Shown in pieces: positions 11,955 to 24,900 of a stretch of DNA of 64,000 bases. The notes under the pieces were generated by a model, which did not search any database, was not told the origin of the DNA, and saw nothing but the letters and a program-made list of their open reading frames with translations. The first letter of the stretch is position 1. Each line of letters begins with the position of its first letter. The DNA lies in the NCBI GenBank assembly GCA_022497145.1, contig MU385874.1, positions 310,001-374,000 of the forward strand, read 5' to 3'. A program made the translations under genes and the position numbers. The DNA is from Rostrohypoxylon terebratum. Lineage: Eukaryota > Ascomycota > Sordariomycetes > Xylariales > Hypoxylaceae.

Positions 11955-14088
11955 ATGTCGTCGCCGGACGAGTCTTCCTCGGAGTCGTCTGCCACCGTGA
12001 CCGAACACGATCATGACGTCGAATCTCAGAAACCTAGCGGGCATCTGCCGTATTGGAAACGTCAATTTCAACTAGATGGAGTTTCTCCTGCGGTTTTGGC
12101 GCACACTTATAGGGGCGAAGGAACCGCGGAAGAGCCATACATAGTCGACTTTCTCGCCGATGACCCTAAGAATCCGATGAAGTTTTCGAAGACCAGGAAA
12201 TGGTGTATCACAGCCATGCAGGCAATTGCCGTGCTTGCCGTCACGTTTGTCTCGACAGCCTACACAGGCGGTATCAGCGAGGTCATCAAAGACTTCAAAA
12301 TCAGCGAAGAAGTCGCGATCTTGGGTGTCTCTTTATTCGTCATTGGTTTTGCCATTGGGTACGTTGGAACATACCATTCTAGTTCCTATGATTCCAGTCC
12401 CGTTCGCTCACTGATGCTTTCCTGAAAGACCACTGATATGGGCACCACTGTCGGAAATGTACGGAAGACAGATACTGTTCTTCTTTACGGTAAGTTACCC
12501 AAGGCTCTCTGCCCCATATCCCCATATCCCCATATCATGCATGCTGTGCTCCTGCGTAGCCGGCCGAAGGGTTCCTAACATATGGTGCAATAGTATATGG
12601 GTCTGACGGCTTTCAACGCTGGTGCAGCAGGATCGCCGAATATACAGACACTGATCATCCTGCGTTTCTTCGCCGGGACGATTGGAAGCTCACCCCTGAC
12701 CAACTCCGGTGGTGTTATTGCCGACATGTTCCCCGCGAAGGAACGAGGGTTAGCAACCGCCTTGTTTGCTACTGTACGTGCTCACTCCATATGAAACTCC
12801 ATACCGTAGGGTCTAGAGTAGAGTTGAATTTACGAGGAAAAGAAATCGATAACTAATTCTTTTCACCTGTAGGCTCCCTTCCTGGGCCCGTCTATTGGCC
12901 CGATCGTTGGCGGGTTTCTTGGCGTAGGAGGAGGATGGCGATGGGTGCGTAGTCTGAATCCCACGTCTTTCCCATGGGTAAAAGTCTACTAACATGCCGT
13001 TACTTGAATAGGTTGAGGGACTTATGGCTTGCTTCACCGGACTCCTCTGGATCATCTGCACTTTCCTCATCCCCGAAACATACGCCCCAATCCTCCTTCG
13101 AAGAAGAGCGGAAAAGCTGTCCGAGATGACTGGAAAGGTTTATGTATCCAAAATGGACGCTGGGAAACCCAAAAAGACCGTGGGCAGAGAGTTCAAGATT
13201 GCTCTGTCTAGGCCTTGGTTTCTGCTCTTTCTCGAGCCTATTGTGCTGTTAACTTCTCTGTATATGGCTATCGTATAGTATGCGTCGCCTTGTCCGCCCA
13301 ACCTTGTTTTGATGTAGAAAGCATTGCTAACTCGTCTTGTTTTCAGCGGAACCTTATATATGATGTTCGCCGCGTTTCCCATCGTATACCAGCAATACCG
13401 CGGTTGGTCCCCAGGTATCGGTGGCCTTGCTTTCCTGGGTATCGCGGTCGGGATGCTGTTTGCGGTCGCCTACAGTGTGTATGACAACAAGCGATATGCG
13501 AGGACCTCAGCAGCGCACCACGGCAATGCTCCACCAGAAGCACGACTACCACCCGCTCTGATCGGGTCTATATTGCTGCCGGTAGGATTATTCTGGTTCG
13601 CATGGACAAACAGCCCTAGCATCCATTGGATCGTGTCAATTATCGCCTCGGCTTTCTTTGCTTCGGGACTGGTCTTGGTCTTCCTGAGTCTGATGAACTA
13701 TATGATCGACTCATGTAAGTGGCCCCACACTTCCCGCTCGATCCATACCGAAGATATGTCTAACATAGAAGCAGATGTCATCTACGCAGCATCGGCGCTG
13801 GCAGCAAACTCTGTTTTACGATCGATCTTCGGTGCCGCGTTTCCTTTGTTCACGACTGCCATGTACAACAACCTCGGCATTCACTGGGCCAGTTGTATCC
13901 CCGCGTTCCTTGCCCTAGCCTGTCTTCCTTTCCCATTTTTATTCTATAAGTACGGCGGCGCCATTCGAATGAAATGCAAATTCGCCGCGGAGGCTGCTGA
14001 GGTCCTGACTCGGATGCGGACCGGGACCAACCAAGGACCACCCCCAGGAGGTCCCCAGCCACCGCGGGAAAAGAAAGAAGAGGAATAA
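11955..14088 (+). CDS. MFS transporter, DHA1-type (multidrug/polyol exporter-like)
   Basis: Predicted 554-aa plasma-membrane proton-antiporter of the major facilitator superfamily, closest in pattern to fungal DHA1 multidrug exporters. Seven exons: 11955-12358, 12429-12489, 12594-12773, 12873-12944, 13012-13277, 13347-13714, 13775-14088; every junction keeps frame. The N-terminal cytosolic tail is Ser/Asp/Glu-rich and ends in NPMKFSKTRKW before the first membrane segment. The MFS motif A region reads GPLIWAPLSEMYGRQ, followed by LRFFAGTIGSSPLTNSGG and WRWVEGLMACFTG, all usual for this clade. A charged loop (about residues 270-315) separates the two six-helix halves. The C-terminus is a Pro/Lys/Glu tail. 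The substrate cannot be told from sequence. It is convergent with an RTA1-like gene, and both families are linked to stress or drug tolerance. Confidence 0.9.
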
Positions 14089-14532
14089 AAAGAGAGGAGA
14101 CGAAAAAACATCTCGATTTATATGGTTATGACAATCACGACCTTGGGCAATTCAGGTCATCGGTAATAGGGTCTTAGTAGGAAACATGGCGGTAAATTTA
14201 GGCGCATCTCTATAGGCATGGCATGGCGGCACTTGATTTGCCGCACGATATCTGGTTATCACCTAGTAATTTCAGGGGACTACCTACATACTTCCAGATA
14301 TCAGAAGATACACAACTCTTGAACAAATATTTCTTTTCAATTTTTTCAATAAAACCCACGAAAAAAAAAAGAAAAAAAAATGTAAACATACCGCTCCATT
14401 CACGTTCTGTCGGACCTTGGCCTGCCCATCAATGTGGAATTATAAATGTACTAGAATCTGCCGAACCCCCCCTTGAAACTACCAGTATATCACATAATAC
14501 CCCCATGGAATCTACCCAGTCATATATCTAAA
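14089..14532. other. Convergent intergenic region
   Basis: Short shared 3' flank between the MFS and RTA1-like genes, with A-rich runs near 14360-14380. No gene is seen. Confidence 0.6.
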
Positions 14533-15638
14533 TCACTTATTCTGAAGTACAAATCCTTCCTCACTACAGACCGCCGGTACCTTAAGTCCTATCGCGGATG
14601 GCAAGAACACGAAGCCAGGATGGCCGACACACAATGCGAAGACGGCCAGCGCAATGAGCACACCGTCGAGACCAATGAAGAGAGGTTCGTCATGGATGAG
14701 ACGTCCAGAATACCCATCGCTGAGCTCCGCAACCCGGTACCCGCATCGAGCTAGGATAAGTAGAGTTGCGGTAACAAGGAAGACCAAGAAGAGCTTCAGG
14801 CGAATACTCGTGGTCGCTCGCCTGGTGCTCTTTGAATAACGAATCATGTAATCGGCGAGAAGGCTGCAAAAGACGACCATAGAGAATACTTGGAAGCTGA
14901 GTCCAACAAGACTCAAGTCGACCGCGGCTCGACTCTGTCCAGAGCTCGATGTTGACAGTCCACTATAGCGCATGCTCTAGTCAGTAAAATCCTATCTCAT
15001 AAGTGGTACGGCCTATCCGGGTATAGCCAGTGAAGTTGAAATGTGACCCCCTCGCGGATATCACGAGCAGCGAATGAAGATAGAGACGTGCTACATACCC
15101 GCCAACACCTTGCAAGGTTAAGGAGAACACGTCGGATACAATGAAGACAACGTAGTAGAGATTTGGTCGGATTCGAGATAGGGAAGGGTCCAAGTTTTCG
15201 ACAATCTTCGCCATCGTCACGTAGATGGCCGCGGAATAGAAGACAGGGGCGCAGCCGATACAGACTACCGGGCATGCTGTTAGATACAAGTATCCACGGC
15301 TGTGAGAGACAAACGTAACGAAGATGATGTAGAGTGAAAGACGTACTAATCTGCATCAAAAACCCGGCAAAGCTGAACGGGTTGTAGAAAAGCATGATAC
15401 GTCCAGCGTAACCGATGATTTCGGTCACGCATCCCAACGTCATACATCCTAGAAACCACCAGCTTCTCCAGAGGAAACCAACGGCGCTATGTATCAATAA
15501 TAAGACGGCGAAAACGCAGATGAATGCGACGCTGCTGGCGAGTGATGGACGATATTGCAACACGGACATCTCTAGGGGACACAGGTCTAGAGTGCATGTG
15601 GCGTGTGGGCCGAACGGTATAAGGGGTAGGCCACTCAT
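14533..15638 (-). CDS. RTA1-like multi-pass membrane protein
   Basis: Predicted 303-aa protein of the fungal RTA1/lipid-translocating exporter family (yeast Rta1, Rsb1, Pug1 relatives), with about seven membrane segments. Exons 15638-15347, 15276-15099 and 14974-14533 (donors GTACGT and GTATGT; the last acceptor is AGAG). Family-like blocks are LQYRPSLASSVAF before helix 1, LGCMTLGCVTEIIGYAGR (the conserved E-IGY-GR segment), APVFYSAAIYVTMAKI, and SDVFSLTLQGVGGG, where the splice restores GGG. Helices 5-7 lie in exon 3, ending before a short hydrophilic tail. An in-frame GTG at 15647 is not used as a start because ATG at 15638 follows. Relatives confer resistance to 7-aminocholesterol or export sphingoid bases; the substrate here is unknown. 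Confidence 0.87.
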
Positions 15639-18033
15639 CGTCCACACTTCGATTCCACAGGGAGCAGATAGGAAATAAGATCAATAAGTTATCTGAGGAG
15701 AGATGTATGATATGCTAGGTACCTATGCAAGCGATCTTTGGTATGTATAGGTCACTAGTGATAGCGACTATCTAGTTTGACACGTTCGCGAACACTCATG
15801 CTAGGATATTGGGACTTCTTTATATATCATGCTAGAAACGACTTCTAGACACCACTGACACGGGAACTTACAATTACGAGTACATGCTCGCTCTCAACAA
15901 ACTCGTTACGAGGTTCTCCCGCCAAGAAGACTGCGTCTGGGTAGAGTTGTCATCAGACGCGGGTTCGTTATCGGTTGATGTCCGGGAGGAGCAACGCATA
16001 GCCACTCAGACGTGCGATGCGGTCTAATCCATAGACGTATCCCTAGACGTAGAGCAGCGATAGTAGCAACCCCGAAGACCAAGAGAAATAGCCACAGACG
16101 TCGCCGTTGCCTATACGCATGTCAAGGGGTTGTTTATAGGTCAACTATAGATCAACCGACCAATCGCAGGAACGAGAACCTCGCATTCGCTTAGCGACAT
16201 CGTGTCAGCGATGGTGGTGTGTGCGTGCGTGCGTGTTGCACCAAGAAACCCGCGGATTTCGGGACTGAGTCTATAGAGGCACAGAGCGAGATATGCGAAT
16301 GCGAAAATGTCTTGAACATTGCGACATACGTACTAGAATCTTGTTAATGTCGTGTTTCTCTTTTTTTACTTATTCAAGTCATATTTTCAAGGTTCGGCTC
16401 TTTCAATTACCTACTACCTACTACCTACTACCTAGGTCCTAGGTATTTCAACCATCAGTGTCTTAGGTAATAATAGATAGGGCTGAAATTGTCGCAACTC
16501 GCGTGTCAAACGAATGTGGTTCGTCCATAGACACGTGGATGCCTAGGACCTGGGACCTGGGTATTAATCGTCGTCAAATTCGGCATGGTGCCCGCCCTTT
16601 CTAATAAGTGGGTGATTATAGAAGGGTTAAAACGAGGGGCCCCTTATGGGTTATCGTGAATGTCGTTGGTTAATGGCCCTTGAATTGAGACATACCTCTA
16701 ATCGCATCCATGGATAATGTTAGCGGAGGCAAGGCCGCGTTGAGTTCCGTTAGGTTCGGCCATGATATACACGAATATTTGGCCGTCGTCAAAAGTGAGT
16801 AAAAGACAAGAAAAGGGGATAGATAAAGTCTTTTACGCAAGGTTGAGATTGTAGTAGGGTTAATAATGTTGTTTTTCTTAAGATGTAAACTCCAAATCTA
16901 AAACAAGAGAAACCTCTCTCTTATGTGCTTGGTTACATAATTTACATAATCACACCAACAAGATACTAGGTATGTGATAATAACATTGAAGTACACGTGA
17001 CATATCATAGCTATGTATGTAGGTATTGGGTACCTACCTAGTAAGGTATCAATCGACGGTTACAGATGTATCTACTACCTAGTAGGTATGTACTAAGTAC
17101 TTTGAAGTTTGTACAGAGTACTGAAGTATGAGAGTGAGTGTAAGGAGCGACATCAGACAGCATCCACCAGAGAGTTGAGTATGATACGTCGTAACATGTC
17201 GTCATCGTCCGAGGGTTTAAAGACACTAGATCAAGTCTGTCATAGAATCGATATGAAAGTTATTCAGTAATTATAGCCCAGTATTAACATTAATAAAGCA
17301 AGAAGTAAGGTCCTCTGAAAGAAAGCGTCTAGTCTGCTAGTGTAGACTCTAAACATCTACAAAGTGTGACGTTACTCGCAAAATAACCGTAAACTGTAAA
17401 AACTAAAAACTGATCCAAGGAAACTCTAAGGGAAACTCTAAGGGAACTTAACTTGCCGACCAATCATAACACCTACCATTACCGCTAATTTCCCGGTCAC
17501 CACCGTCACCACCCAAGATAACCGCGCCTCGCCAAGAACGGAGAACCCATGGCGATCCCAGACATGGATCGGAAATTACGCATCCAGGGCCTCCAGGGGA
17601 TAAATTAAAGATCGACCCACCAGCCCACCAACCAGAACAAGAAAGCGCTTCCCGAGAAGACGCCCAGGTACTAATCGGAAAGGTTAAGCTTAACCTACCG
17701 ATCCAAACCTAGGTAAGTTGGGCCCCAGAGCGAAAGGCAGAAAAAGACTATACTATATTATACTATACCATACCACCTACCATACATATTACAGTCACGA
17801 TCAAGGGAATGGACCAAAAGACAATGTTGTTGTCGTTTCTTAAAAACTTGCAAATATGGGAACTTCGAACGAAGTCAGCTTTGTCATAGGCGTCCGAGGC
17901 CATAAATACAATTAAGAATTAAGTACATATGCAACCCGAACCGCAACGTTCACACGCCTCATGATTGCCACAAGTTTTGCCATATTATCCCGGCTTTGAA
18001 TCATTAACAGAGAAAACCAAGAAGACTGGTCGC
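15639..18033. other. Intergenic region upstream of the RTA1-like gene
   Basis: About 2.4 kb. ORFs near 16012-16194 are short, Arg-rich and unsupported. CCTAGG/ACCTGGG motifs occur at 16431-16450 and 16540-16563 and TAGGTA motifs near 17030-17095. No gene or RNA is recognised. Confidence 0.55.
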
Positions 18034-18954
18034 TTAAGCGAAGAAAAGGGCCGCAGCACCGACGACGGCCGCGAAAAGACCGGAGCCGGCGACTGTGGAA
18101 GCACCGGCAGTGGGGATGGGGCTGCCAGTGGGGTAAGAGGAAGAGGGAGGGTTGCTGATCGATTTTAGTTAGCCTGTTATATTCGTCGTCTACGGGTTTC
18201 TATGGTGGTGGGGGGAGGGGGGGAGAGGGGTTTGACCAGGTCATATTCTATATGAGAACAAGAGAATATGAACAGAAATAGGGATATTGAACATCAAATC
18301 AAGCTGGAGAAAAACTTACGAGGCAGTGAACGAGCCGGTGGGGTAGGGAGCACCAGGGACAGAAGGAGCGCCAGTGCCAGCGGGGGCAGAGGGGCTGATG
18401 ATGATGGTCGAGTAGCTGACGGTGGTGCTGGGCACGCAGGTCGTGTAGGTGACCGGGATCACAGAGGTGATGGGGCTGGGCTGCTCAGGCACCTTGGAAG
18501 TGGTAGGGTAAGGAGCAGACGGCGCGGGAACGGGACCGGTAGGGTAACCACCAGCGGGAGACGACTCGGAGGCAGAGCTAGCAGGAGTGCTAGCAGCCGG
18601 GACCGGGACGGAGACGCTGGAAGAGGCAACGGGAACGGGACCGGTAGGGTAACCGGGAACAGTTCCGTTGGAGGGAGCAGAGCTGCTGGGGGCAGGCACA
18701 GCAGAAGTGGCCGAGCTGCTCTCAACGGGAGCAGGGCCGGTAGGGTAGCCACCAGCAGGGACAGTGGCGCTGGAGACAGCGCTGGACACGACACCGCTAG
18801 ACACAGGGTAGACGGTGCTGGAGGTGACGGTGGATCGGGCCGGGCAGTCGGTGACGGTAGGAGCACACGAGGTGATGGTCACGAAATCGGTGGAGTAAAT
18901 AGTGCTACCGGCCATGGCGGCGCCAGCGAAGAAAACAGCTCCGGTGAAACGCAT
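18034..18954 (-). CDS. GPI-anchored Ser/Thr/Pro-rich cell-wall protein with YPTG repeats
   Basis: Predicted 251-aa secreted, GPI-anchored wall protein. Exon 1 is 18954-18320 and exon 2 is 18154-18034, joined in phase 2 (donor GTAAGT, acceptor GATCAG); reading through would stop immediately after the donor. A signal peptide covers residues 1-15 (MRFTGAVFFAGAAMA). A Cys-containing Thr-rich block (ITSCAPTVTDCPA) near residue 30 and a second (TYTTCVPSTTVSYST) near residue 180 bracket a linker with at least five YPTG motifs, most as GGYPTGP. Exon 2 supplies the GPI signal: small residues near SGLFAAVV followed by a hydrophobic end, GAAALFFA. Such proteins are heavily O-mannosylated. It resembles abundant fungal wall proteins, some reported as clock- or starvation-controlled, but no function is assigned. 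Confidence 0.87.
18204..18230 (+). other. G-rich tract inside the intron of the GPI-protein gene
   Basis: Runs of six, seven and four consecutive G separated by one to three bases. On the transcribed RNA of the minus-strand gene this is C-rich. It is compatible with a G-quadruplex in DNA, which is inference only. Confidence 0.5.
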
Positions 18955-21900
18955 CTTGAATGTTGATACTTGGGGTTATATCGAAACGTTTAGAAACGTA
19001 AGTTTTAGTTTGGGTTTTGGGAAGTGAAAAAGAACGTGATAAAAGCTGCAAGCTTATAGCGATGTGAAAGAGTGGACGACCGAAGTCAAAGCTGAAGTCA
19101 AGTGACTAGAGTTGCGGTGATGGCTTTTTGGCTGGAGAAGGAAAAAGGAAGAAGTGTGGACATTGATGGAGAGGCGGTCGAGTATTAATAGGATGACGAG
19201 CACAAAGGATTTCCCGAAAGGGGACGATCCTCGCAAGTTGGGAAATTAGACAGAATAAACAGAATAGGAACCTCCATGGGACCTTGGAGCTAGCGCGTCT
19301 AGGGCTGTGCCAGTAACAGTGTGTACTATGTATGTTATGCCCAGGGGCCCGAGGCCGAGGGGGAGGGGTGGTTCAGGGAAGCACATCGGCGGTGGAGGTT
19401 GCGGGCTAGGTTGTGGGTTAGGGAGACCCAGACGTTATACTACTATTATTTAGTACACAACTGGGGTACCTAGGCCCTAGGTTACCTATTTCTCATTGTC
19501 ACTTAATAGGTATTCCAGTTATTATTGTCATTTTCATTGTCGAACAGGTAATGGAAATCCCGCTCCACTCCGCTTGACGACATAGTACATACTGCGTAGT
19601 AGGTAGTATGTACTAGTAATTTGAATTTGACTGCCAGGACTGCTAGACAACGAACCCCCATTCCCCTTAATAAGTACTTTGAGGCTTCGAGGACTTATGA
19701 AAGGGGAAAGACTCAAGGTTCCTCTGTGAGGAAGTACAATAGGTCGGTTCCTCGGTGTTGAATGGGGGGATCTAGTTCAAGAAATCTCTAAACGAAAAGA
19801 GGACAAAGAAGGACAAGAGGAGAGAGAGAGGGAGGGAGAGAAAAAAAAGGAATCCTTGGAATACTTTTCTGGGCTTACCGACCTTACCGACGAATTTTCT
19901 CAACAGTGCTCTACACTCTACTATTACAGTAGCTGAAATTTGAATGGACATAGAAGAACAATACTAATTTTGGCTCATCGGCTCATGGTTGACCAATGGT
20001 TACCTCTCTTCCTTTCTTCTTCTCCTTCTGCTCCTTCTCTTTCTTTTTTGTCGGCCACTACGCAATCAGGCAGTACAGTAGCCATGTTGCCATGCAAGAC
20101 GATAATGGTTTCAGCGTTTCAGCGACCCAGAGACCTAACCAAAAGGTGAAGGTGATGGATAAGATCGAAGGCTGATTCATAGGCGGTGGGTTCTTCGCAG
20201 GGGTAATTCTCCGCAAAAGATGACAATCATAGCCACTCAAGAACCACTTAAGGAACCGCTTAAGGAACCAATCAAGGGACCACTCAGAACCTGGACTAGG
20301 ATCTCAAATACAGCGGAGCTAAGTACCACCGAGAAAGCACTTTTGCAGGATCAGATTGGCTCTCCCGAACCTCACCAGCAAACAAGCATTAATGGTGTAA
20401 AATGATGACATCCTGTCATGTACTGTGAGGAAAATGAGGCTAGCGGCTGGATGGGAGCTAGCTGTTTCGAGTACAATATGAAAGAAGACTCGTGATACTA
20501 TTAGCAGCAGAGTACTACTATGCAATATTAGTAGAAAAGAAAGTGGGAAAGGGGCTTCAGGCTATAAAAGGTAAAGAGGTAATAGTGATAACAAACTCTG
20601 GTCTTGAATACAACATAAATTCACGGTTACGTAGGTACATCTACTATGTAATAGTAGTACTATGATGCGAGGCTTTCCGATGATCTCGGGAGTTTCGCGG
20701 TGCAGCGGTGCTAAAAAGAGAAAAGAGCTGTTGGTGTCGTGATGAATATTATGTATGAATATTATTAGCAGTACATATATACATACTACGTCGTAGTAGA
20801 CTAGTAGTACTAGTAGTAGTACATAGTAGTAAACTACGCTACCTACTTACAGTCTTACACTATGTAGTTTAGTACCTAGTAGTGTCTGAAGGCGCTTACG
20901 CCTGTACTACTACATAATAGTACATCGTTCGTCCGATGTTTGTTTTCTCTTCAGGGATCCCTCCCTTCTTTAATCTTCTCTAGTACTAAAGTCTAATACT
21001 ACTATTGGATGTATTACTATGTAGGACCTAGGTGGCGGCAAATCTGCGTCCCAATGCATCCCAATGAAGGAACGATCCCAGAGTTGCAAGTGCCCACTAA
21101 TGCAGGAACACAGTGCTCGCCCTCCCCGTCAGGATCACTGCCTTTTATACCTACTAGTATGTACTAAATAGGTAAATAGTATGCATGACTAAATCGGCCA
21201 AATCATATTCTGACGAGGACCTATTAAAGGAAGTCAGGACTTAAAAGTTTAAAACAGCTTTACATAGTAGTACATAGTAGTACATAGTAAAAAGGTGCTG
21301 GTGCAGGTTAGACGCCCGCGTAGTGACAAAAGTGATAGAATGAGTAACTTATTTAGGCAACTGTGGAAAACTGGGGTGAAATGGGGCAGTTGGGAGAGGA
21401 TAAGTCCTCAATAATTTCTCCCTGACGATCCTACCCATGTGGATGACAAGTGGGTTCATTCTCTGGGACTACTACTAAAGAGGAGGAGAGGGTCCAAGAC
21501 TCCAAGGAAGCCCACGCTTATTAGGTATTAACCCATTAGTCAGTTAGTATATTTTCTCCTAACCTACCTATAGTACATAGTACCGAACATGAACCAACCG
21601 AGATAGAAATCGGGTCAAGTGGCTTGGCCAAGGCCATACTAAATAGATTGATCACCTTCCCGTTCATGAACGTTCCCCCTGCGAGATTCCAATACCTTTC
21701 ACTCTCAATACTACTGGTGCTGTCTACAATAACTCTCGACCGCACCTCCCGTAGGGGGGGTGCTGCGCATTGATTAGCGAAACGGGCAAGATTCGCGAAA
21801 TTCTCCGAGGTACTTATAAATGGGTGGGATTTATATATAAAATTAAAGTATACTGGCATAAATACATATTCTTTTAAGTAGATATAATTTTCGTTTTTAA

Positions 21901-24900
21901 GAATATATATGATCATAAGCCATAATTTAAAGGGTTTAGGATAATCTTCGGCTAGTTTCGTTAGTCTTGCCCGTTTCGCTAATCAATGCGCAGCACCCCC
22001 GTAGGGGGGTGCTGATGAGAGTTATCGTAGACAGCACCAGTATAGTACTACGTAACATAGTAAGTAAGTAGGTGATGCTCGTATGAACATGTATACATAC
22101 GTAGTACTTAATATTGCAGAGCAATTACCTACTACCTAGTTCGTCGAAGATATTGCTGCATAATTTGCCTATACTATTTAGTTATTAGAGGCTCACGACT
22201 CACGAGAGAATCAACTCTACGCATTAGAGAAGAGAGAAGAAAGCAGGGAGGAAATCAGCCCTGGAGGCCAGTGCCGAGGTGGGTAATCGATCATGTTTCA
22301 CCATTCAACAACCAAATAAATCCGTCGAGGGGAAATTCTGCACTCTGCTACTATGTACAGTGCTATGTATGTAAGGTGTCGTCATGTTTCTCGATCTACA
22401 TACATCCACTGTACAATACTACCTGATCCTTCGGTTGGCTCTAGTAGCTTAAATCTTTGCTAAGGCGAAACGTGCTTGGCTTTAATTAGAACCGTGCCGT
22501 GTCCTGCGTGTCTCTCTTGACATGTGCTTTCAAGTTTCTGTCTTTGTCTTTGTCTTTGTTTCTGTCTGTCTCTGTGCTCAGACCTTTGAAAAGTGCCCTA
22601 GCTTCTCGCTTAGATGAGTTCGGGATCGTCCCCAGTTCTTGGAACCTTGGGATAATAAGCTTAGTTGTACTTTTCTTAGGTGTGGGATCGTCAATCACGG
22701 ATCATGGTGTTGTACATACTATTAGTACTAGTACTAATATGTACAGCATAAAAAAATAAAAATGAAAATAATAAAAAGGAGTCGGGAGTAAGGAGAGCAT
22801 TGATGATCTGCCTAATTAAAGTTGGCCAAATTTCGGTCTTATTTGTGTGTTTTCCTTAATACCGGATAGTCCGGTAGCTTCGTTGTTCGACACCTTTCAT
22901 GACTTGCTCTTCCTTTTCATTTATGTCATGGCGTTTCCCCATCTTTTGAGATTTTGAGATTATACCATGTAGGACCTAGGTACTATTATGTATGCGCCAA
23001 GCTTGGTTCTATTGTCGACATGATCGATACTATCGATTCCCTCAAGCTTTGACGGACGGGTTCAATAGTCTAGAGTAGGGAGGCATGGTTAGTAAGAACC
23101 TAATCTACCAACGATCGTCTAACGATTCAATTGGCGCGCGAGCCTATCCAAAGCCATCACAACCTTGGGAAGCTTTCGAATTCTTGAGGTGCTGCACGAG
23201 ATCTTCTAGTGTCGCCAACCCGGCATCTTGACGAAATCAAACACCTTGTTGCAAACATGGATACGAATCAATACCACCGCTTCTCTCGAGTATCGGCGTT
23301 CTAAAGTTAGATTTCCGAAAAGGGATGATGGCGGTACAAAGTCGACTGGCCAGAGCCAAATAAAATAACTCTTCGAACCTATACTATATAGGCAAAGCAA
23401 CCCGGACTTCGAAGCAACGTTCTGATGGGATCCATTGATTCTCGCTCAGACGCGACACTGTGACGAGCTTCATATACTAACCATAGAAAATCGGTGTTTC
23501 TATACTCTAGGTTGTTCTAAGACTACAACCTTGGAAGGTGGTCGCATTGCAATTGAGCACGCCAATGTCTAAGTAGATGTCTACGATGGACATCGATTCC
23601 ATTTCGGTGCTCGTGCTTTAGAGCCTCTCCATTTCCTCTCCATTTCGAGACGGACGGTGATCAATCGGATATCCGGAAGATATGAAGTCACACTCCGATA
23701 CGGCCAGGCTTAGATACAAGCATGTTCGGTCCATATCGTTACTCCCAGGGGAGGGTCGTGCAGCAGTTCGGAGACTCGGGACCACTCGCGCCGTTTGACA
23801 TATCGAGGATTAGGGAGATTCCTGTTTAAGATGTGAAGATGTGAAGATGTAAAATGGCTGTGTCGCAGCTTTACTTCGGAGATCAGGCTCGTCTATGCTG
23901 AGACTCATGGTTGTCTACCTAGGTCCTATAGGTCATAGGTCCTAGGTAGGTAGTAGGGAGTTTGACTGGATTGATTGGATTCGTAACCACGGGGTCGATT
24001 CCAAATGACGGCTTGGTTGAGCGGTGTGCCATATCAATATTCAATATTCAATATTCAATATGTAAAGCGGCATGTGGCTGAACGGCTCTGTCAACCTTGG
24101 AGTTTCATTGATCCGGCCTTGGACACGTGGAGGTTCCTCCCGTCATATTACTAAGTAGGTATGTGAGGTATGTGATATGACATGACATGATATGAATTTT
24201 TTTATGAAAGAGGGAAAGACAAAATTCAAAGTTTAGATGCCATTTGAAATGTACTAGGTAACCTACGTAGGACCTAGGTCTTGCATTTACGTCAGATGGT
24301 AGTTGGTACCTAGTATTGTTGGTGGTGCTTTCTATATAATAATAAGTATCGTACCTAACCTTATATATACTCATGACACGACGGTCCAAATTTAAATTGA
24401 TCCATATATGTATCTCTTCGCTTTTCGCATGCATTTTCGAAAGATGATACCCATATGTACCTAATATTGTTATGATTATTCTTTATGTCGCTACTATCTA
24501 TGTGCTTAAACGAGGTCTATTTCACCTATTTATTTCAGGGCTGCCGGGAGGAGCTATTGAATTTTGCAAATGACAGAGTTCACCGCCTGCCTAAACCTAA
24601 ATTTGATAAGAATTTATTAACGCGTAGAATGATTTAAACGCTAAATCAAGTAGGTGGGGAGACGAGCACAGCCTGGAGGTGGGATGCGGGCAGGCACAAT
24701 GAAATGAAATGAATGCCGTCTTTTTTTTATGACTGAATTTATACTTATCGGTATACTGCATATGGTATCAAATATCAAATACTAGATTACCTACTACTTC
24801 TATTTTCGAACCTTTCAAAAACACACATCAATTTCAATAACCAACACGCCAAGTCACCAACATCATTGTCAATACCCAAACGACCTAAAAAAAAAAAAAA

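Noticed and set aside
15639..15684. Start of the RTA1-like gene at an in-frame GTG or further upstream
   Set aside because: GTG starts are not expected in fungal nuclear genes, and a good ATG follows at 15638.
16012..16194. 60-codon Arg-rich plus-strand ORF
   Set aside because: Chance length, no conserved pattern and no splice partners.
18268..18966. A 232-codon plus-strand ORF rich in Gly/Arg/Ser
   Set aside because: It is the antisense of the GPI-protein exon; long open frames arise there because the repeat is GC-rich with few stop triplets. It also ignores the gene's intron.
21536..22124. Two minus-strand ORFs of 126 and 62 codons
   Set aside because: Both run through the arms of the foldback element and owe their frame to its inverted repeat.
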